Assembly (NCBI GenBank): GCA_011947345.1
Contig: JAAVTG010000509.1
Span: forward strand, 1-41,944
DNA: 41,944 nucleotides
Direction of reading: 5' to 3'
Origin: Phytophthora quininea
Lineage: Eukaryota; Oomycota; Peronosporomycetes; Peronosporales; Peronosporaceae
In this document: positions 9,192-19,292 of the stretch, one piece after another
Layout of the letters: each line of letters starts with the position of its first letter
Numbering within the stretch: the stretch's first letter is position 1
Notes under the pieces: model-generated
Told to the model about the DNA's origin: nothing
Databases searched by the model: none
What the model saw: the letters and a program-made list of their open reading frames with translations, nothing else
Position numbers and translations under genes: made by a program

Positions 9192-10925
9192 ATGGTGCCA
9201 GCGCTACAAGATGAGGCGAACCTGCATTTGGAGTTGAAAATCGTACGCGGTGAAACAACGCGTTATCTCAGTATTCCATTCGGCAATTTTGATATCTCCA
9301 CAGTGCTCGCGAATTAATTGGACAAAAGTTGATAACACGGTTGAAGCTTCGGTAAGGTAGAGCAAGAACCCTGCTTGGGCGAAGACTGATTGCACAAGCA
9401 GAGATTTTATCACTACTCTGGTATTTTACAGCCACCGTGACGATTCCAACTCGGTTTATAAATCGCTGGCAAGGAATTGTTAATCGATATGTACTGTACA
9501 ACCGAGTGAGCGTTATGAAAGCAGGAATAAGTATTGTTAAGAAAGGACTAGCTGCACGACCCGGGAAGCGGATGGTATTGGGGTTCTGTCGTGAAGATGA
9601 TTATCCAGCGTCAGCACTTCCAACTTCTGCAGAAAATTGTTGCTACAATAAGCGCTGCTACTCCTACAGATGCTGATGTATGGTATCGCCCGCTGTTGGC
9701 AATGCTCCAACGACGATACGGCAAATTCGCGCGACCTGCTTCGGGTGATTCCCTGCCCCAATAACCTCCGAAGCCAGCAGGATGGATGACTACAATGCTC
9801 CCCTTGTGGTGGCCGCATGCTTTGAAGGAGTGGAACCGTATTCAATGGCCAAGTTGAACCTCTCTACACCAAAGTAGAACCAGTACGCTGCAGTTCGAGC
9901 TATCTAGTCTGATATGGTGGAGCAAGGTACCAGCGTTTCACTTTTTGTACGCTCGGGGAGCCACAAGATTCTCGAAGCCGCTTGGCGCAGGATCCATCAA
10001 ATTTCATAATTTATGCCGCGCACTTGCAGAACACCAATTTTGGTGTTTTGCAGACTTCCTGGATGGTAATCGCTGTTAGCCGTCACCCACTACTTTTTCA
10101 CTAGAATCTGTTCAGCGCTTCATCCTACCCGTGGATCCCGAATTGTTCTACACGGTATATTTCGGCTTTGTCAGTTGACGCAAGTTTTTTATCGTGTTCT
10201 ACCGCATCCTGAAGCTGGGGGTATTCGAGTTGTGGCAACTTCAAACACACCACCAGTATTTGGAGTGAAAGTTAATGAATTGGTTCCAACTGAGCCAAAG
10301 GCGCGCTTCTTCCCATACTTGCGACTTCAAGATTGGACAAAACTCCTTAAAAAAGTACCAGATATGGTTCATCATCCGATGGACGATTTAGGGTGCCAGA
10401 CAACGCGTCCATCAAACATTGTCGAGCTTCCTGTCACTTCGTGGGTTTCTCCTACCTGTGGTCCATGACATAATGCTGCGCCTGTACTTTGGTGATTTGA
10501 CTGTGGGCTCGCGGCCTTACTTTCTAAGATCACTGGACCCAAACGTTCGACAATGTGTTCGTCCTACGTGTCAAGCTATCGAAACGGCTGAGCACTGTTT
10601 TATACGTGCCCAGCCTTGAAAGAAATGCGGCACCAATTGTGGGCTCCGTGGTTATCAGTCTTCCGACCATCTCTAAGCTGGCGGCTGTTGCTTTTTCCAA
10701 AGCTACAAGATATCCGCACAAGATGGAGAGAGAAGCAAAAGAATTGCTGTTTCTTTGGGAAGTGCAAACTGCTGTTGTTTTCCACGCTACATGGAGATTG
10801 CAAAACGACATTCATTTCCGTGAGACGGAGGCAGAAATGCCTAACGTTGCTGATCTGCAAAGTTCCTTTAAGATACACTACCAATTCATTTACCAGCATG
10901 CGACAGATCTTCATTGCGATTCCTG
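9192..10925 (+). pseudogene. Non-LTR retrotransposon (LINE) ORF2, decayed 3' half
   Basis: Ordered pieces of a LINE polyprotein occur in shifting frames. TTRYLSIPFGNFD near 9255 resembles the YLGI block after the reverse-transcriptase palm. RTLLGRRLIAQAEILSLLWY near 9365 then FINRWQGIVNRYVL near 9450 match the post-RT region. The C-terminal zinc-type motif CVRPTCQAIETAEHCFIRA lies near 10550-10612 after LPVVHDIMLRLYFG. At least four frameshifts and several stops are present and the RT core and endonuclease are missing, so the element is dead. The clade is not determined. Confidence 0.7.
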
Positions 10926-12079
10926 AGCGATTGCAGAACTAGTCCGGCAATTGGGGTTTGATTCCCCGAAGGACATTCTTCTAGAACGGCCGCAGAGTAT
11001 TGGATCCCGCGAGTTTAGCTGAATTCTGCGAAGGGATTCTTGATTAGATAGATTGTCTAAGCTACACCTTCCGGACGAGAGAATTTGCTAACTAGTTAAT
11101 CGAATCTTTTCAACGCAAAAATATTTGGAGTTGAAAATCAACTGAGCTGCGATTACTAGGGCGCACTGCAGCTTTGGTGACGTTAAATCATACTGCGACT
11201 AAACTCGACATTGTATGTTATGAAAGTTGCGGACCAAGAAGCTCTGTCAACCTTGGAAAAGTTGTAGCTCGACCGCACTGGCACTGGTTGGGTTTCACAT
11301 CGTCTATCACGCGATCTACCAGACACCAATACTTCCGCGCGTCGGAAATTGATGGCGCGCCATGGCCGACGAGCTCATCACTCCTGGGGTGCAATTCCCA
11401 ATCGCCAGCAGCCGATCGACTTTCGTTAAAATGGAAGCGCACCTATTCCTGGGCAAACCATTCTCGCTCCTGCATCCATTTGAAACTGTTGCTGCAATGA
11501 ATTGCTCCTGGACCAGGACCAAATTGCTTCGAGGATTCAAGTTCCTCTCTATCTTGCGAGTTGGCTCAGCTAGGTCCGGCCGTTAACGGGATGTGGGTAG
11601 GCGACGGCAATAGCTTGGGTAGATGATGCAGCAGCTTGGCCCACAGGTTGTGGTCGATGGTTTAGCTAGGACTTCGACTCCAAGCGTTTAGCTAAACGTC
11701 TACATATTAGCGAAATGTTTCGATTTGTATTTGTATGGACTTTTCGATGGTTGTAAGCGCTACTAAGACCAAGTAGAAAAACCTCCACCCTACGATTTAG
11801 TTTAGACCAATACTGAGTCGGCACCAAACGACTCGGTTTCTCTCCACAATCTTCTGGCGCTAAGTACTCAGCGACATGCTCTCAGCTGTTGCCGCGCGTT
11901 CCCTCTCTTGGACTTTGCTTATCATCGAGGAAAGGCCAGTTGGCGCGGCATACTTTAGGAAACTCTTGTGCTGCGATCCATCCTCACAGTTTGGGGTGGT
12001 GCGACGGTGGCTGGCCATGTGACAGGCGTGCTCAGTTTGTGGTCGGTCATCACGTCCAACTCCAGTCAGCACCGGGTGG
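10926..12079. other. Unassigned decayed sequence
   Basis: After the LINE the sequence carries short frames on both strands (11174-11586 among others), none with a recognisable domain. The stretch 11880-12079 may be the eroded 5' part of the following chaperonin pseudogene, but I cannot align it by eye. Confidence 0.4.
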
Positions 12080-12785
12080 GTCGATCTCTCCGAATCCCAG
12101 GACGACAAGCAGGCTCGCCGTGGACGCCGTCATGACGGTGACCAACTTTGAAACGATAGACGCAAAATCGGTCGGATCAAGATGAAGAGCGAGCCAGGCG
12201 GAACTCTAGCGGAGATAGCGCTGGTCAATGACATTGGGATCTGCAAGGCCCCGGAAATGCCGATGGAAGTCAGTGATGCCAAGATATACATCCTCCTGCG
12301 TTCCTTTAAGCGCTAACGCTTAAGACCAAGCACAAATTGGAGATTACCAGCGTCGAGGTGTACGAGAGCTCTACTGACAGGAGTCCTTCAAGAGTATGAT
12401 TAAGTCGGCTAAGTATAGCGGCGCCGACCTGGTCATCTCCCATTGGGCATCGACAATGAGTTCAACCCATTACTACTGTAGGATGAGCTATCGAATGTGA
12501 GCTGGATGGGAAGCGTCGAGCTGGAGTCGACATCGCTAGTGCGGACACATCGTGCTGCACTTCTTAAAGCTCGAGAAGCTGAGCCGTGTACGGTGGTGCG
12601 TAAGTTGGTGTTCGGCGCCACGAGGGGTACATCCTGGTTATTGGGGACTGCGCGAACTTGAACGATATTGCGGTGGTCATGCGCAGCGACAACAAGATGA
12701 TCGGCGACGAGGCCAAGCGGTCGTCACACGACGCCATGTGCGTGGCGCACAATCTGATCAAAAACAACCGGGTAGCAAGTAAGTT
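12080..12785 (+). pseudogene. CCT5: Chaperonin CCT subunit epsilon pseudogene
   Basis: Fragments of the TCP-1 epsilon subunit occur in the correct order in several frames. They are VDLSESQDDK (12080), LAVDAVMTVTNFE (12114), PGGTLAEIALVNDIGICKAP (12194), LKTKHKLEITSVEVYE (12320), GADLVISHW (12423), GSVELE (12508), LVFGATRG (12606) and NKMIGDEAKRSSHDAMCVAH (12690). The last is the signature of the region before the conserved GGGA motif. CCT5 is part of the cytosolic chaperonin that folds actin and tubulin. At least five frame changes and a deletion after VDLSESQDD make this copy non-functional. No introns are apparent, so a processed copy is possible. Confidence 0.8.
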
Positions 12786-13234
12786 TTGTAGGTTCCAATC
12801 CCTAAACAATCCCCCAACACTACGAACTGTCGACATTCGCACTGAATATCCTGTTACTACTCTCTACAATCTGGGCGGAAGCAGTTGTGCTGGGAAACGT
12901 TGTCGACGTCCTTGGTACCGCCTCTTTCGACATTATAAAAACAGCTTCACGCTTCTCATCGATCGGGTGGAGACAATATGCCAGCGGGGAGGCAATTCCC
13001 TGCGAGTATGCAAAGAGCTATGGCTATCCGGAAGAAGCGAAATTTGATATGGAAACCAAGAAATGAGCGAAGTCACGAGGACGGCTTTCAGCGAACCTCT
13101 CGCGATACTGGTAGCGACAGCGACATCAGCAGTTGACAAGACATGAGCAGCGACAGCCAAAGTGACATCGGCAGCGACATCGGCAGCGACAGTGGCAGTG
13201 ACAGTGACAGCGATATCACCTTCAGTGGTGTTAA
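12786..13234. other. Unassigned spacer with Ser-Asp microsatellite
   Basis: Sequence to about 13095 holds no recognised feature. From 13105 to 13215 a degenerate hexamer repeat of the type (GGCAGCGACATC, GACAGTGACAGC) encodes Ser-Asp/Gly-Ser-Asp in one frame beginning with an ATG at 13143. It may be the eroded acidic N-terminus of the Crypton protein that follows, or an independent microsatellite. Confidence 0.5.
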
Positions 13235-15362
13235 GCTTTCACTCCCAACATCCCTGTTCTGGCCAACATCCCTCCAAAGACGACGTTGGTGAACAGCGGC
13301 AGAGCGACGAAGGCACATCCAGCCGTTATTGTCATCAGTGATGACAGTCAAGACGATTCTGGAAGTGAATCGGATTCTTCCCAACCCGATCAACAAGTTG
13401 ATTCTCACCAAGGGCTTTGCAACGGCGCAAACACAAGAGGCGAACGTGGGAGAATAGCGGCTCGACCAATGTTCCAGACTCCACAGCTTGGGAATCACCA
13501 ATTCGGGTGCAGGTACTCCCCACTGTGTGAATCCACATTTACGTCGCAACAGGAAATGCACAGCCATTGCACTCTAGTCCACCGGTCCGCGGTGGGAAAA
13601 TTATGGTGCCAAAAGTGTACTCAGCGGTGGGCACTTTTCGACACCAAGAAGCAGTTAAGCCGCCATGATCGTGATTGCCATCGCACGGAGAAGTGTCCAA
13701 AGTGTGCGACTGATATTCGGCGAGGGGGTTTGTGCGTCATGTGATGACCTGCAAGGGGCTCGCTGTTACGACTAATATCCATTCATTCCAGTCGGTGTTA
13801 CGAATGCATTGTTCCAGCAAAATGAAACGGAGAGACCCACCCTCGAGCCACACCAATCGGATCTCGTTTGAACATGAAGAAATCGCCGAGGAGGCAGTTG
13901 TTGGTGAAAGCGTAAGCGGCTGTAAAGTTGACGAGGGGATAATGGTTTCGCCGCCTGGGTATGCACAAGGCAAAAGGCGCAGAATCGTGTCAAGCAGCAG
14001 CACTGGAATGACTGAGAGCATCGCTCAAGTGGGCAAGACTCGCATGTTTACGAAGAATAGGAAGAAGTCGATACGGTCTCTAAAGGTCCGTTTACAACAC
14101 AAAGTCGTCGACAGCAAGCCGCATCCTGTACAAACACGAGCTTCGCAAAATTTGCCTCGAAGGTCGAAGACTCGTAGCCCAGACGAAGAGATGTTTTTGA
14201 AGCTGATGCCTGACTACAACGCGTGGTTGGCAAGCCGAACTGTTGCGGGCCATCGAGCGTACAACGGCCCCCAACTAAAGCAACATCGCAACAAATATCG
14301 CACTTTGCTTGGCAAGATCGCTAAGTTTTTCGATGTAGATATGGAAACGCTTTTGGTGGGCCTCGACGACAGTCATGGCTGGGAGCTGTATTTCGAGAAG
14401 CCAAAACTGGAAGAGCTATCGCGTAGCTTGGAATTTTCTGACCATGGACGCCCGCTAAAGTTGGGAACGGTGTACAACCTCGTGGTGGAGATGGACCATT
14501 ATCTTTATTGGCAAGTAAAGACACGCGGGCGTGCGTCGATGAAGAAATCCTATAAGCTTGTCCGCACGCTTAAGGAAAAGCTTGCTGAGGACAAGCATCA
14601 AGAGCGCGACCCAGAAGAAAAGGCTGCACACGTTCAGAAGCTTCCAAACGTACCGGAGATTTTAAAGCTTCTCGATGGATCCTTGAAGACGCGCATGGAA
14701 AAAGCCCGCCGTAAATTCGCAAAAACTGGCGTGGCTAAGTGGGGCTTGTACAGCTGTTATCGCAATTACGTGCTGGTCCTGCTGTTGTTCGTTGTTCCGC
14801 CACAACGCAAGCAAGTTTACGACATGTTGGATATTCGGGATATCACTTTGGAGGATAAGTGTTACTTGCTCAGTTCGAAGGAATACAAGACAGCATACAA
14901 GTACAGGCCAGTAATTATTGCCATTCCGGAGGACCACATGGAGGTTTTTGAAGAGTATCTTACTATACGCAATGGTGTGGCTCAAACTGGCGTTACGTCG
15001 CTTTTCGTCAACATGTCTGGTGTTCCCGAAAAGTATCTGACAAAGGTATTCCAGACAATCATTTGGCGTGGGTTAGCCAAAACGATGAATATTTTGGATT
15101 GCCGCTCGGTCTACATTACGTATGCCAACAGTATCTTCAAAAGGACCAGATGGCTACACTGGCGGCTCGGATGTATCACAGCTTCGACACGCAGCAACGA
15201 TACTATGAAAGCACATCAACCAGGGCGAAAGCGGTGCCTTTCTTGACACTCGCAAAGGAACTGACAGGAAACACCAAGGATCCTTTACCCGCCATTCAAT
15301 CCATTGATGGGGCCACAACAGTGAAGAACAAACACAAGCGCAAACGCCACTTGCACGAGTAA
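13235..15362 (+). mobile_element. Crypton tyrosine-recombinase gene with zinc fingers, two frameshifts
   Basis: One protein is spread over three frames. The first part (to 13744) has an acidic SDDSQDDSGSESD stretch and Cys/His pairs CRYSPLCESTF...H and CQKCTQRWALFDTKKQLSRH...CPKC; a one-base shift in a GGGGG run near 13727 continues the finger as VRHVMTCKG. The second part (13732-15246) is a 504-codon frame with the tyrosine-recombinase core: box I Arg in VVPPQRKQVYDML, a Lys-containing SSKEYKTAYKYRP hairpin and RSVYIT near 15104. After a shift near 15135 the frame ends with MATLAARMYHSFDTQQRYYE, containing the second His and the catalytic Tyr. All catalytic blocks are present. Cryptons are DNA transposons mobilised by tyrosine recombinases and are known in oomycetes. 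No terminal repeats are expected and none were found. Confidence 0.85.
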
Positions 15363-15709
15363 GGTTTCAGCGTGCCGCTGATGCTGACCAGAAATTGTAC
15401 ATTTGCATGTCAACGATTCTGAGGTAATGAAAGAGGCTAGATGTAGTGAGTGCTTAGGGTGCTGCGAACTAGGGACCTGCTTCTTGGGTATCGTGTAAAT
15501 CAATTTAATTTTCTTCATTTATCACTTAATGGGATACTACTAACGTATTGAGAACGAAGGGTTTCGTGCGATCTCGCTGAGTGTTGGCGTAGGGGGTGGG
15601 TTCACTGGCGTTTGCAAACGAGTGTTGTACAGCTCTATTAATGGCGCATAAAAGTTCCAATAAACAAAACCAAAAAAATTGCTCGCACACAAAATAAAAC
15701 ACACAAAAC
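15363..15709. other. Intergenic region; A-rich leader of the next gene
   Basis: No gene is seen. The last 60 bases before 15710 are A-rich (CAATAAACAAAACC, AATAAAACACAC), as in many oomycete 5' leaders, and precede the ATG at 15710. Confidence 0.4.
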
Positions 15710-16570
15710 ATGCCACCGGTTCCGCCTGAGCGCCGCGACGATGGCAGCGCCCCACCCAACGACGAGGCGCGCGTGCCGTGCACCTACTGCTTCGGCATGA
15801 GCGTCTACACCAGGGCCATGTGGCAGGCGCGTCAGAGCCCTGAGTGCAAGGGCGTTCAAGTGGACTTTTCCTCCAGCCGCGAGCGCATGCAGGAGCTCCG
15901 CAGTCGCGCGCGTACGTTGTCGCCGAGTGTATGCATGCTCACCCTCTAACCAACACGTTTATGGCTGGGCAGCACACCCACGACAGGATGACTTTAGCTT
16001 TATGGGCATCGGCCTGTCCATCTACTCCAAAGACTGGATGGGGAGGGCAAGCACATGCCCTACGTCAGAGGCCTGGGGGTCATCGCTGTCCACACGGACA
16101 CGGACGACCTGATGAAGCAGATTGAGGAGCGGAAGCGCATCAAGCGAGAGCTGCGCAAGAATATCGGCAGCAAAGGAGATCTGCAGGACGGAGACGACGA
16201 CGTGGTGGACGACGACGACGACGACATCTTCGACTACGACGACACAGATACAAGCGACGATGGACAAGCGCTAGTCGAAAATGAGGTGGTACCGCCAATG
16301 AACAAGCCGCGCAATCCAACGGTCATCGACGCCGGCCTCACGATGCAGGAAATTCGGGACCGGGCCGTGGAGCGCACTAAGCACTCGGTCAACGCAATGT
16401 ACAAGTTCTGGGAGCGTCGACTGGACGGATTTAGCGATCGATACATGGACTCGTGCAAGCGACTCACGGAGCAGATGCAGAAGCAGGTCATCAGCACACC
16501 GCACAATGTGATGTGGCTCGTGCACCGCATCGAGGAGTATGTGTCCGGGAAGGATGACGGCAAGAAGTGA
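15710..16570 (+). CDS. Hypothetical acidic protein, two exons
   Basis: I infer exon 1 at 15710-15911, a 61-bp intron at 15912-15972 (GTACGT donor, CTAAC branch site, GGGCAG acceptor) and exon 2 from 15973 to the stop at 16570. Exon 2 changes frame once between 16037 and 16038; one extra G after TGG would restore the frame, so a missing homopolymer base is likely. The protein starts MPPVPPERRDD, has a CTYCFGM pair of cysteines, a coherent DDFSFMGIGLSIYSKDW block, a Lys/Arg/Glu-rich helix (KQIEERKRIKRELRK), an Asp-rich loop (DDDVVDDDDDDIFDYDD) and a C-terminal helical region ending EEYVSGKDDGKK. No signal peptide or membrane segment is seen. The family is not recognised. Confidence 0.6.
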
Positions 16571-16760
16571 TGCGAGACTGATTAAGGACGCAGATGTGGA
16601 AGACTCAGGACATCAATTGCAACGCTCCTGAGCTATGAGAGTCGGTGTGCTGTGTTGCTTTTCTAATGTGGTTGTATCGAACAGGAAATTGCAATGGAGG
16701 AAGTGTGTATTCTAGTTTAGATCGGCGATTCGGGATCAAGATGCTTATAATTCGCGGCGT

Positions 16761-17597
16761 CTAGTAGGTGGGGAGGCACTGCGAGAAGCTTTCGCTCACG
16801 TACTTGCAGACCGCGCCCGGGGCGCAGAAAGTCTGGCCGTCGTAGTATTTGCCACCGCACTGTCCGTAAAAGTCGACGGGGTCGGGGTTCGGCCACACGT
16901 TGCACGTGAAGACGTACTGACCAGCAACGTCCTGGCAACGGTAACCTGGCTGGCAGGCGAGTCTGGTCGCGTCACTCGGAGCGGGTTCGTCCATGTAGAC
17001 GCTGTAGTCGAAGCCGACGCCACCGCAGTTGTAGTACCCGGGAACCAACTTCACCTGGCCTGAGATCGTCGAGCCTGTGACTGGGGCCTTCGTTGTCGGC
17101 GTAGACGTCGGCGTTGAGCCCACCGAAGTGGCTGACGGGGCAGTTGTCGGAGCTGATGCCGGCGCCGGAGCAGTTGTCGGGCCAGTCGTTGGAGCGGACA
17201 CGGGAACTGGAGCAGTTGTCGTAGTTGTCGTAGTTGTCGTTGGGGCTGACACTGGAACTGTTGTCGGAGCAGTCGACGGGGCTGCAGTTGTTTGAGCAGG
17301 TGTCGTGGTCACCGGTTGGGTCGTGGCCGGCGCACTGGTGTATCCAACGGTGCTGCCGCTGGCACTAGCACTGGAAAGAGGTGCTGTGGCCACAGGTTGG
17401 GTCACCGCTGGTGCACTGGTGGCTCCGACGGTGGGGTCACTGCCGCCGCTGCCGCCGGCACTAGAATATGTGCTCCCGCTTCCGGTAGCGACCACCCTGA
17501 ACGTGGGGTTGGTTGACGTCGATGCAGCGGTGGCAAAGGATGAAGATGCCATGACGGCACAAGCGACAACAGTGAGGAGGGTGCTGCACTTGACCAT
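16761..17597 (-). CDS. Secreted mucin-like protein with CBM1 cellulose-binding domain
   Basis: The start is taken at 17597 (MVKCSTLLTV), not the in-frame codon at 17696, because it opens a clear signal peptide ending near FATAAS. A long Ser/Thr/Pro/Ala linker with a run of nine Thr and repeated SAPTT words follows, probably O-glycosylated. The C-terminus carries two Cys-rich modules: a divergent one (YNCGGVGFDYSVYMDE...CQPGYRC) and a classical fungal-type CBM1 (YGQCGGKYYDG...CKYVSESFSQCLP). CBM1 binds crystalline cellulose; in oomycetes such proteins (CBEL type) sit in the wall and on plant surfaces and can be sensed by plants. About 278 residues, uninterrupted. The same divergent-plus-classical pairing occurs in the gene at 27816-28520. 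Confidence 0.88.
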   Translation of the reverse strand: MVKCSTLLTVVACAVMASSSFATAASTSTNPTFRVVATGSGSTYSSAGGSGGSDPTVGATSAPAVTQPVATAPLSSASASGSTVGYTSAPATTQPVTTTPAQTTAAPSTAPTTVPVSAPTTTTTTTTTAPVPVSAPTTGPTTAPAPASAPTTAPSATSVGSTPTSTPTTKAPVTGSTISGQVKLVPGYYNCGGVGFDYSVYMDEPAPSDATRLACQPGYRCQDVAGQYVFTCNVWPNPDPVDFYGQCGGKYYDGQTFCAPGAVCKYVSESFSQCLPTY

Positions 17598-17638
17598 TTC
17601 TGACGAGGGGGGCGGTTGTTGAGCTCTCTGGCGGAGAA

Positions 17639-17657
17639 GCGAAAATTGAAAGTGAAA
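17639..17657 (-). promoter_or_regulatory. Oomycete initiator-like element
   Basis: Read on the minus strand, TTTCACTTTCAATTTTCGC lies 42-60 bases upstream of the start codon at 17597. It is close to the oomycete initiator consensus (TCATTYYNCAWTTT) but one base shorter in the middle. This suggests transcription starts here and that the upstream codon at 17696 is not used. Confidence 0.45.
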
Positions 17658-17659
17658 GG

Positions 17660-18093
17660 TCGACGGTGGTGACAGAAGTTCTTGCTTCAGCCTCACAGTC
17701 CCAAGGTGACTCGAATTAGTCTCGGACCTTCCATGGTTCTGATGAACGCTGTGAGCGTTGAAGTTTTTTTGGAGAGTGGGGTTGACGAGGAGTGAGGGAT
17801 GTCTTGTTCTGCAATCAATAGCAAAGAGCTAACCAGGCTATCGCAAAACAACTCGGAGACTGTCGGCTTTAGCGCTAGAGAGCGTAACGCTGCCGGCGTC
17901 GAGGGTACACTCCTCGTCGTTGCTGCCAGAACATCCGGGGTAGTTGACACAGTCGAAACTGGTGACCATGATCGAAAGCGCGTCCTTATGAAGAACACAA
18001 CGCTGTTTCCTTGTTTTCCATGCTCAGTATCACACGACAGGCTAGTATTTTAAGAAAACCCGAACAATAAGCATCATCATCGACAGGAAGAGG
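17660..18093. other. Intergenic region upstream of the CBM1 gene
   Basis: This holds the upstream region of the CBM1 gene. A 43-codon minus-strand frame at 17969-17838 (MVTSFDCVNYPGCSGSNDEE...) is Cys-containing and protein-like but lacks a signal peptide. It may be a remnant of a small secreted protein. Nothing else is recognised. Confidence 0.35.
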
Positions 18094-18790
18094 ACCGCCA
18101 ACCAGTTTGAAGTGTTTAGGCTAGCGGGCACCTATTGCACCGCGTGAAACCACGGATCTTTGTCGTCAAAGAGCGCGTTGATATTTGAAAAGTACCGCAA
18201 GGCGGTCGTTTATGGATGAATCCTAGTCGGCGGCGACCCGCGTGAATTCCTAAAGCAAGCTATGCGCTGCCACTCTCGCTGCCCTCGTCAGACTCACTGC
18301 TTTCAACCTCGAAGAGGAAGCGGTCGCTGCCGGTGCTCTCGCTGCCTTCATCTGACGCAGCACTCTCGCTGCCCTCCACCTCTTGCAGGAAGCGGTCGCT
18401 GTCGACACTCGCGCTGCCCTCGACGTCGCTACCGTCGGTGCTCTCGCTGCTCGAGACTTCCGCGAGGAATCGGGTCACGTCGACACCGTCGTGGCCTTCA
18501 CTGCCGCTGCTCTCGCTGCCCTCGAAGCTGTCGCTTCCCTCCACCTCGAACAGGAAGCGGTCGACGTCGGCGCTGGCATCGGTGCTAGCGCTGTCGCTGG
18601 CGTCCGCGCTGGCGTCGACGGAGTCGAGAAGGAAGTGGGTGTTGTCATTCGACCGGAGACTGGCGGCGTTGACCGCGTCGAAGCTGGAGACCGCCACGGC
18701 GACGGCGGCGACGAAGCTGAGGACGGCGGTCAACTTGGTCATGGTGATTTGGTGGTGGGTGTGGTGGTGGTCCGGAGAGGAAAACTGAAA
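18094..18790. repeat. Left arm of a 697-bp perfect inverted repeat
   Basis: This arm is the exact reverse complement of 19293-19989; paired positions always sum to 38083, so there are no indels. It covers a whole gene (18260-18742), 166 bp beyond its stop and 48 bp before its start. Weaker similarity continues a few bases beyond both ends (ACAGGA(A/G)... at the outer end, GCCAT with a one-T difference at the inner end). The two arms are separated by 502 bp. Confidence 0.97.
18260..18742 (-). CDS. Secreted acidic repeat protein with four RFLxE motifs, copy 1
   Basis: The start at 18742 (MTKLTAVLSF) opens a signal peptide that probably ends near residue 26 (DAVNA). A longer frame to 18802 only adds the 5' leader. 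The mature part is almost entirely Ser, Asp, Glu and Gly. Four copies of the motif [D/T]RFLxEV occur at residues 62, 91, 117 and 141: RFLFE, RFLAE, RFLQE, RFLFE, embedded in SES/GSE linkers. There are no cysteines after the signal. The 160-residue product is identical to that of 19341-19823. The function is unknown. RxLxE resembles protease-site motifs such as the Plasmodium export motif, and the layout suggests a repeat protein or a polyprotein cut at each repeat; both are inference. Confidence 0.88.
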   Translation of the reverse strand: MTKLTAVLSFVAAVAVAVSSFDAVNAASLRSNDNTHFLLDSVDASADASDSASTDASADVDRFLFEVEGSDSFEGSESSGSEGHDGVDVTRFLAEVSSSESTDGSDVEGSASVDSDRFLQEVEGSESAASDEGSESTGSDRFLFEVESSESDEGSESGSA

Positions 18791-19292
18791 ATGGCAATGC
18801 ACAGTTGCGTGTCAAATAGATTAGCTGGGCACGGCAAGTGCTGTTGCTAGATAGTGTGGCGATCGTTTCACAACTATTTTTGCAACTATCTGGTCTAGGT
18901 GGCGTTGTCGCATGAACAATGGTCCCTTCAGGCAATCAGCAGGAGGTGCTCAAGAAGAATATATACTTTTATTGCGTTATGTTCATGTATCTTTTCAGCG
19001 TTAATGACTGTGGTCCGACCCATAGCTCACGGCAACATACATGTACCTGGCGATGGCCCCACCAACACAGTTCTGGTCTTTGGTGATACCTTGGTTGCGG
19101 TGACATCTTCTCACGCGCAGTTACTCTGGCCTTATCCCAGTCACCACTCCCAATTTTGGAATCCGGCGGTCTGTCGACAATAAGCCCAAGCAGAATCTGA
19201 AGTGAAACGCCGACACAACCTTCCCATAAGAGCTACTTGCTGCCCAAAACCCACCATCACCACGGCTGCCATCGCCAACTCAACCTCGGCCA
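18791..19292. promoter_or_regulatory. Divergent promoter spacer between twin genes
   Basis: The 502-bp spacer separates two identical, divergently transcribed genes and is itself not palindromic. The identity of the arms ends within an initiator-like element: CCATTTTCAGTTTTCC for the left gene and CCATTTCAGTTTTCC for the right gene, differing by one T. The upstream control regions of the twins are therefore different. AATATATAC near 18958 is the only TATA-like word noted. No gene is seen in the spacer. Confidence 0.55.

Noticed and set aside
13105..13215. CRISPR-like or minisatellite array
   Set aside because: It is a degenerate Ser-Asp hexamer microsatellite with no spacers.
17077..17295. 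Val/Ala/Gly-rich + strand ORF
   Set aside because: It is the complement of the Thr/Pro-rich linker of the CBM1 gene.
18262..18850. Several 100-150-codon frames opposite the RFLxE genes (for example 18333-18788 and 19495-19821)
   Set aside because: They are shadows of a GC-biased Ser/Asp/Glu-rich coding sequence; composition (Ser/Leu/Arg-rich) follows from the complement.
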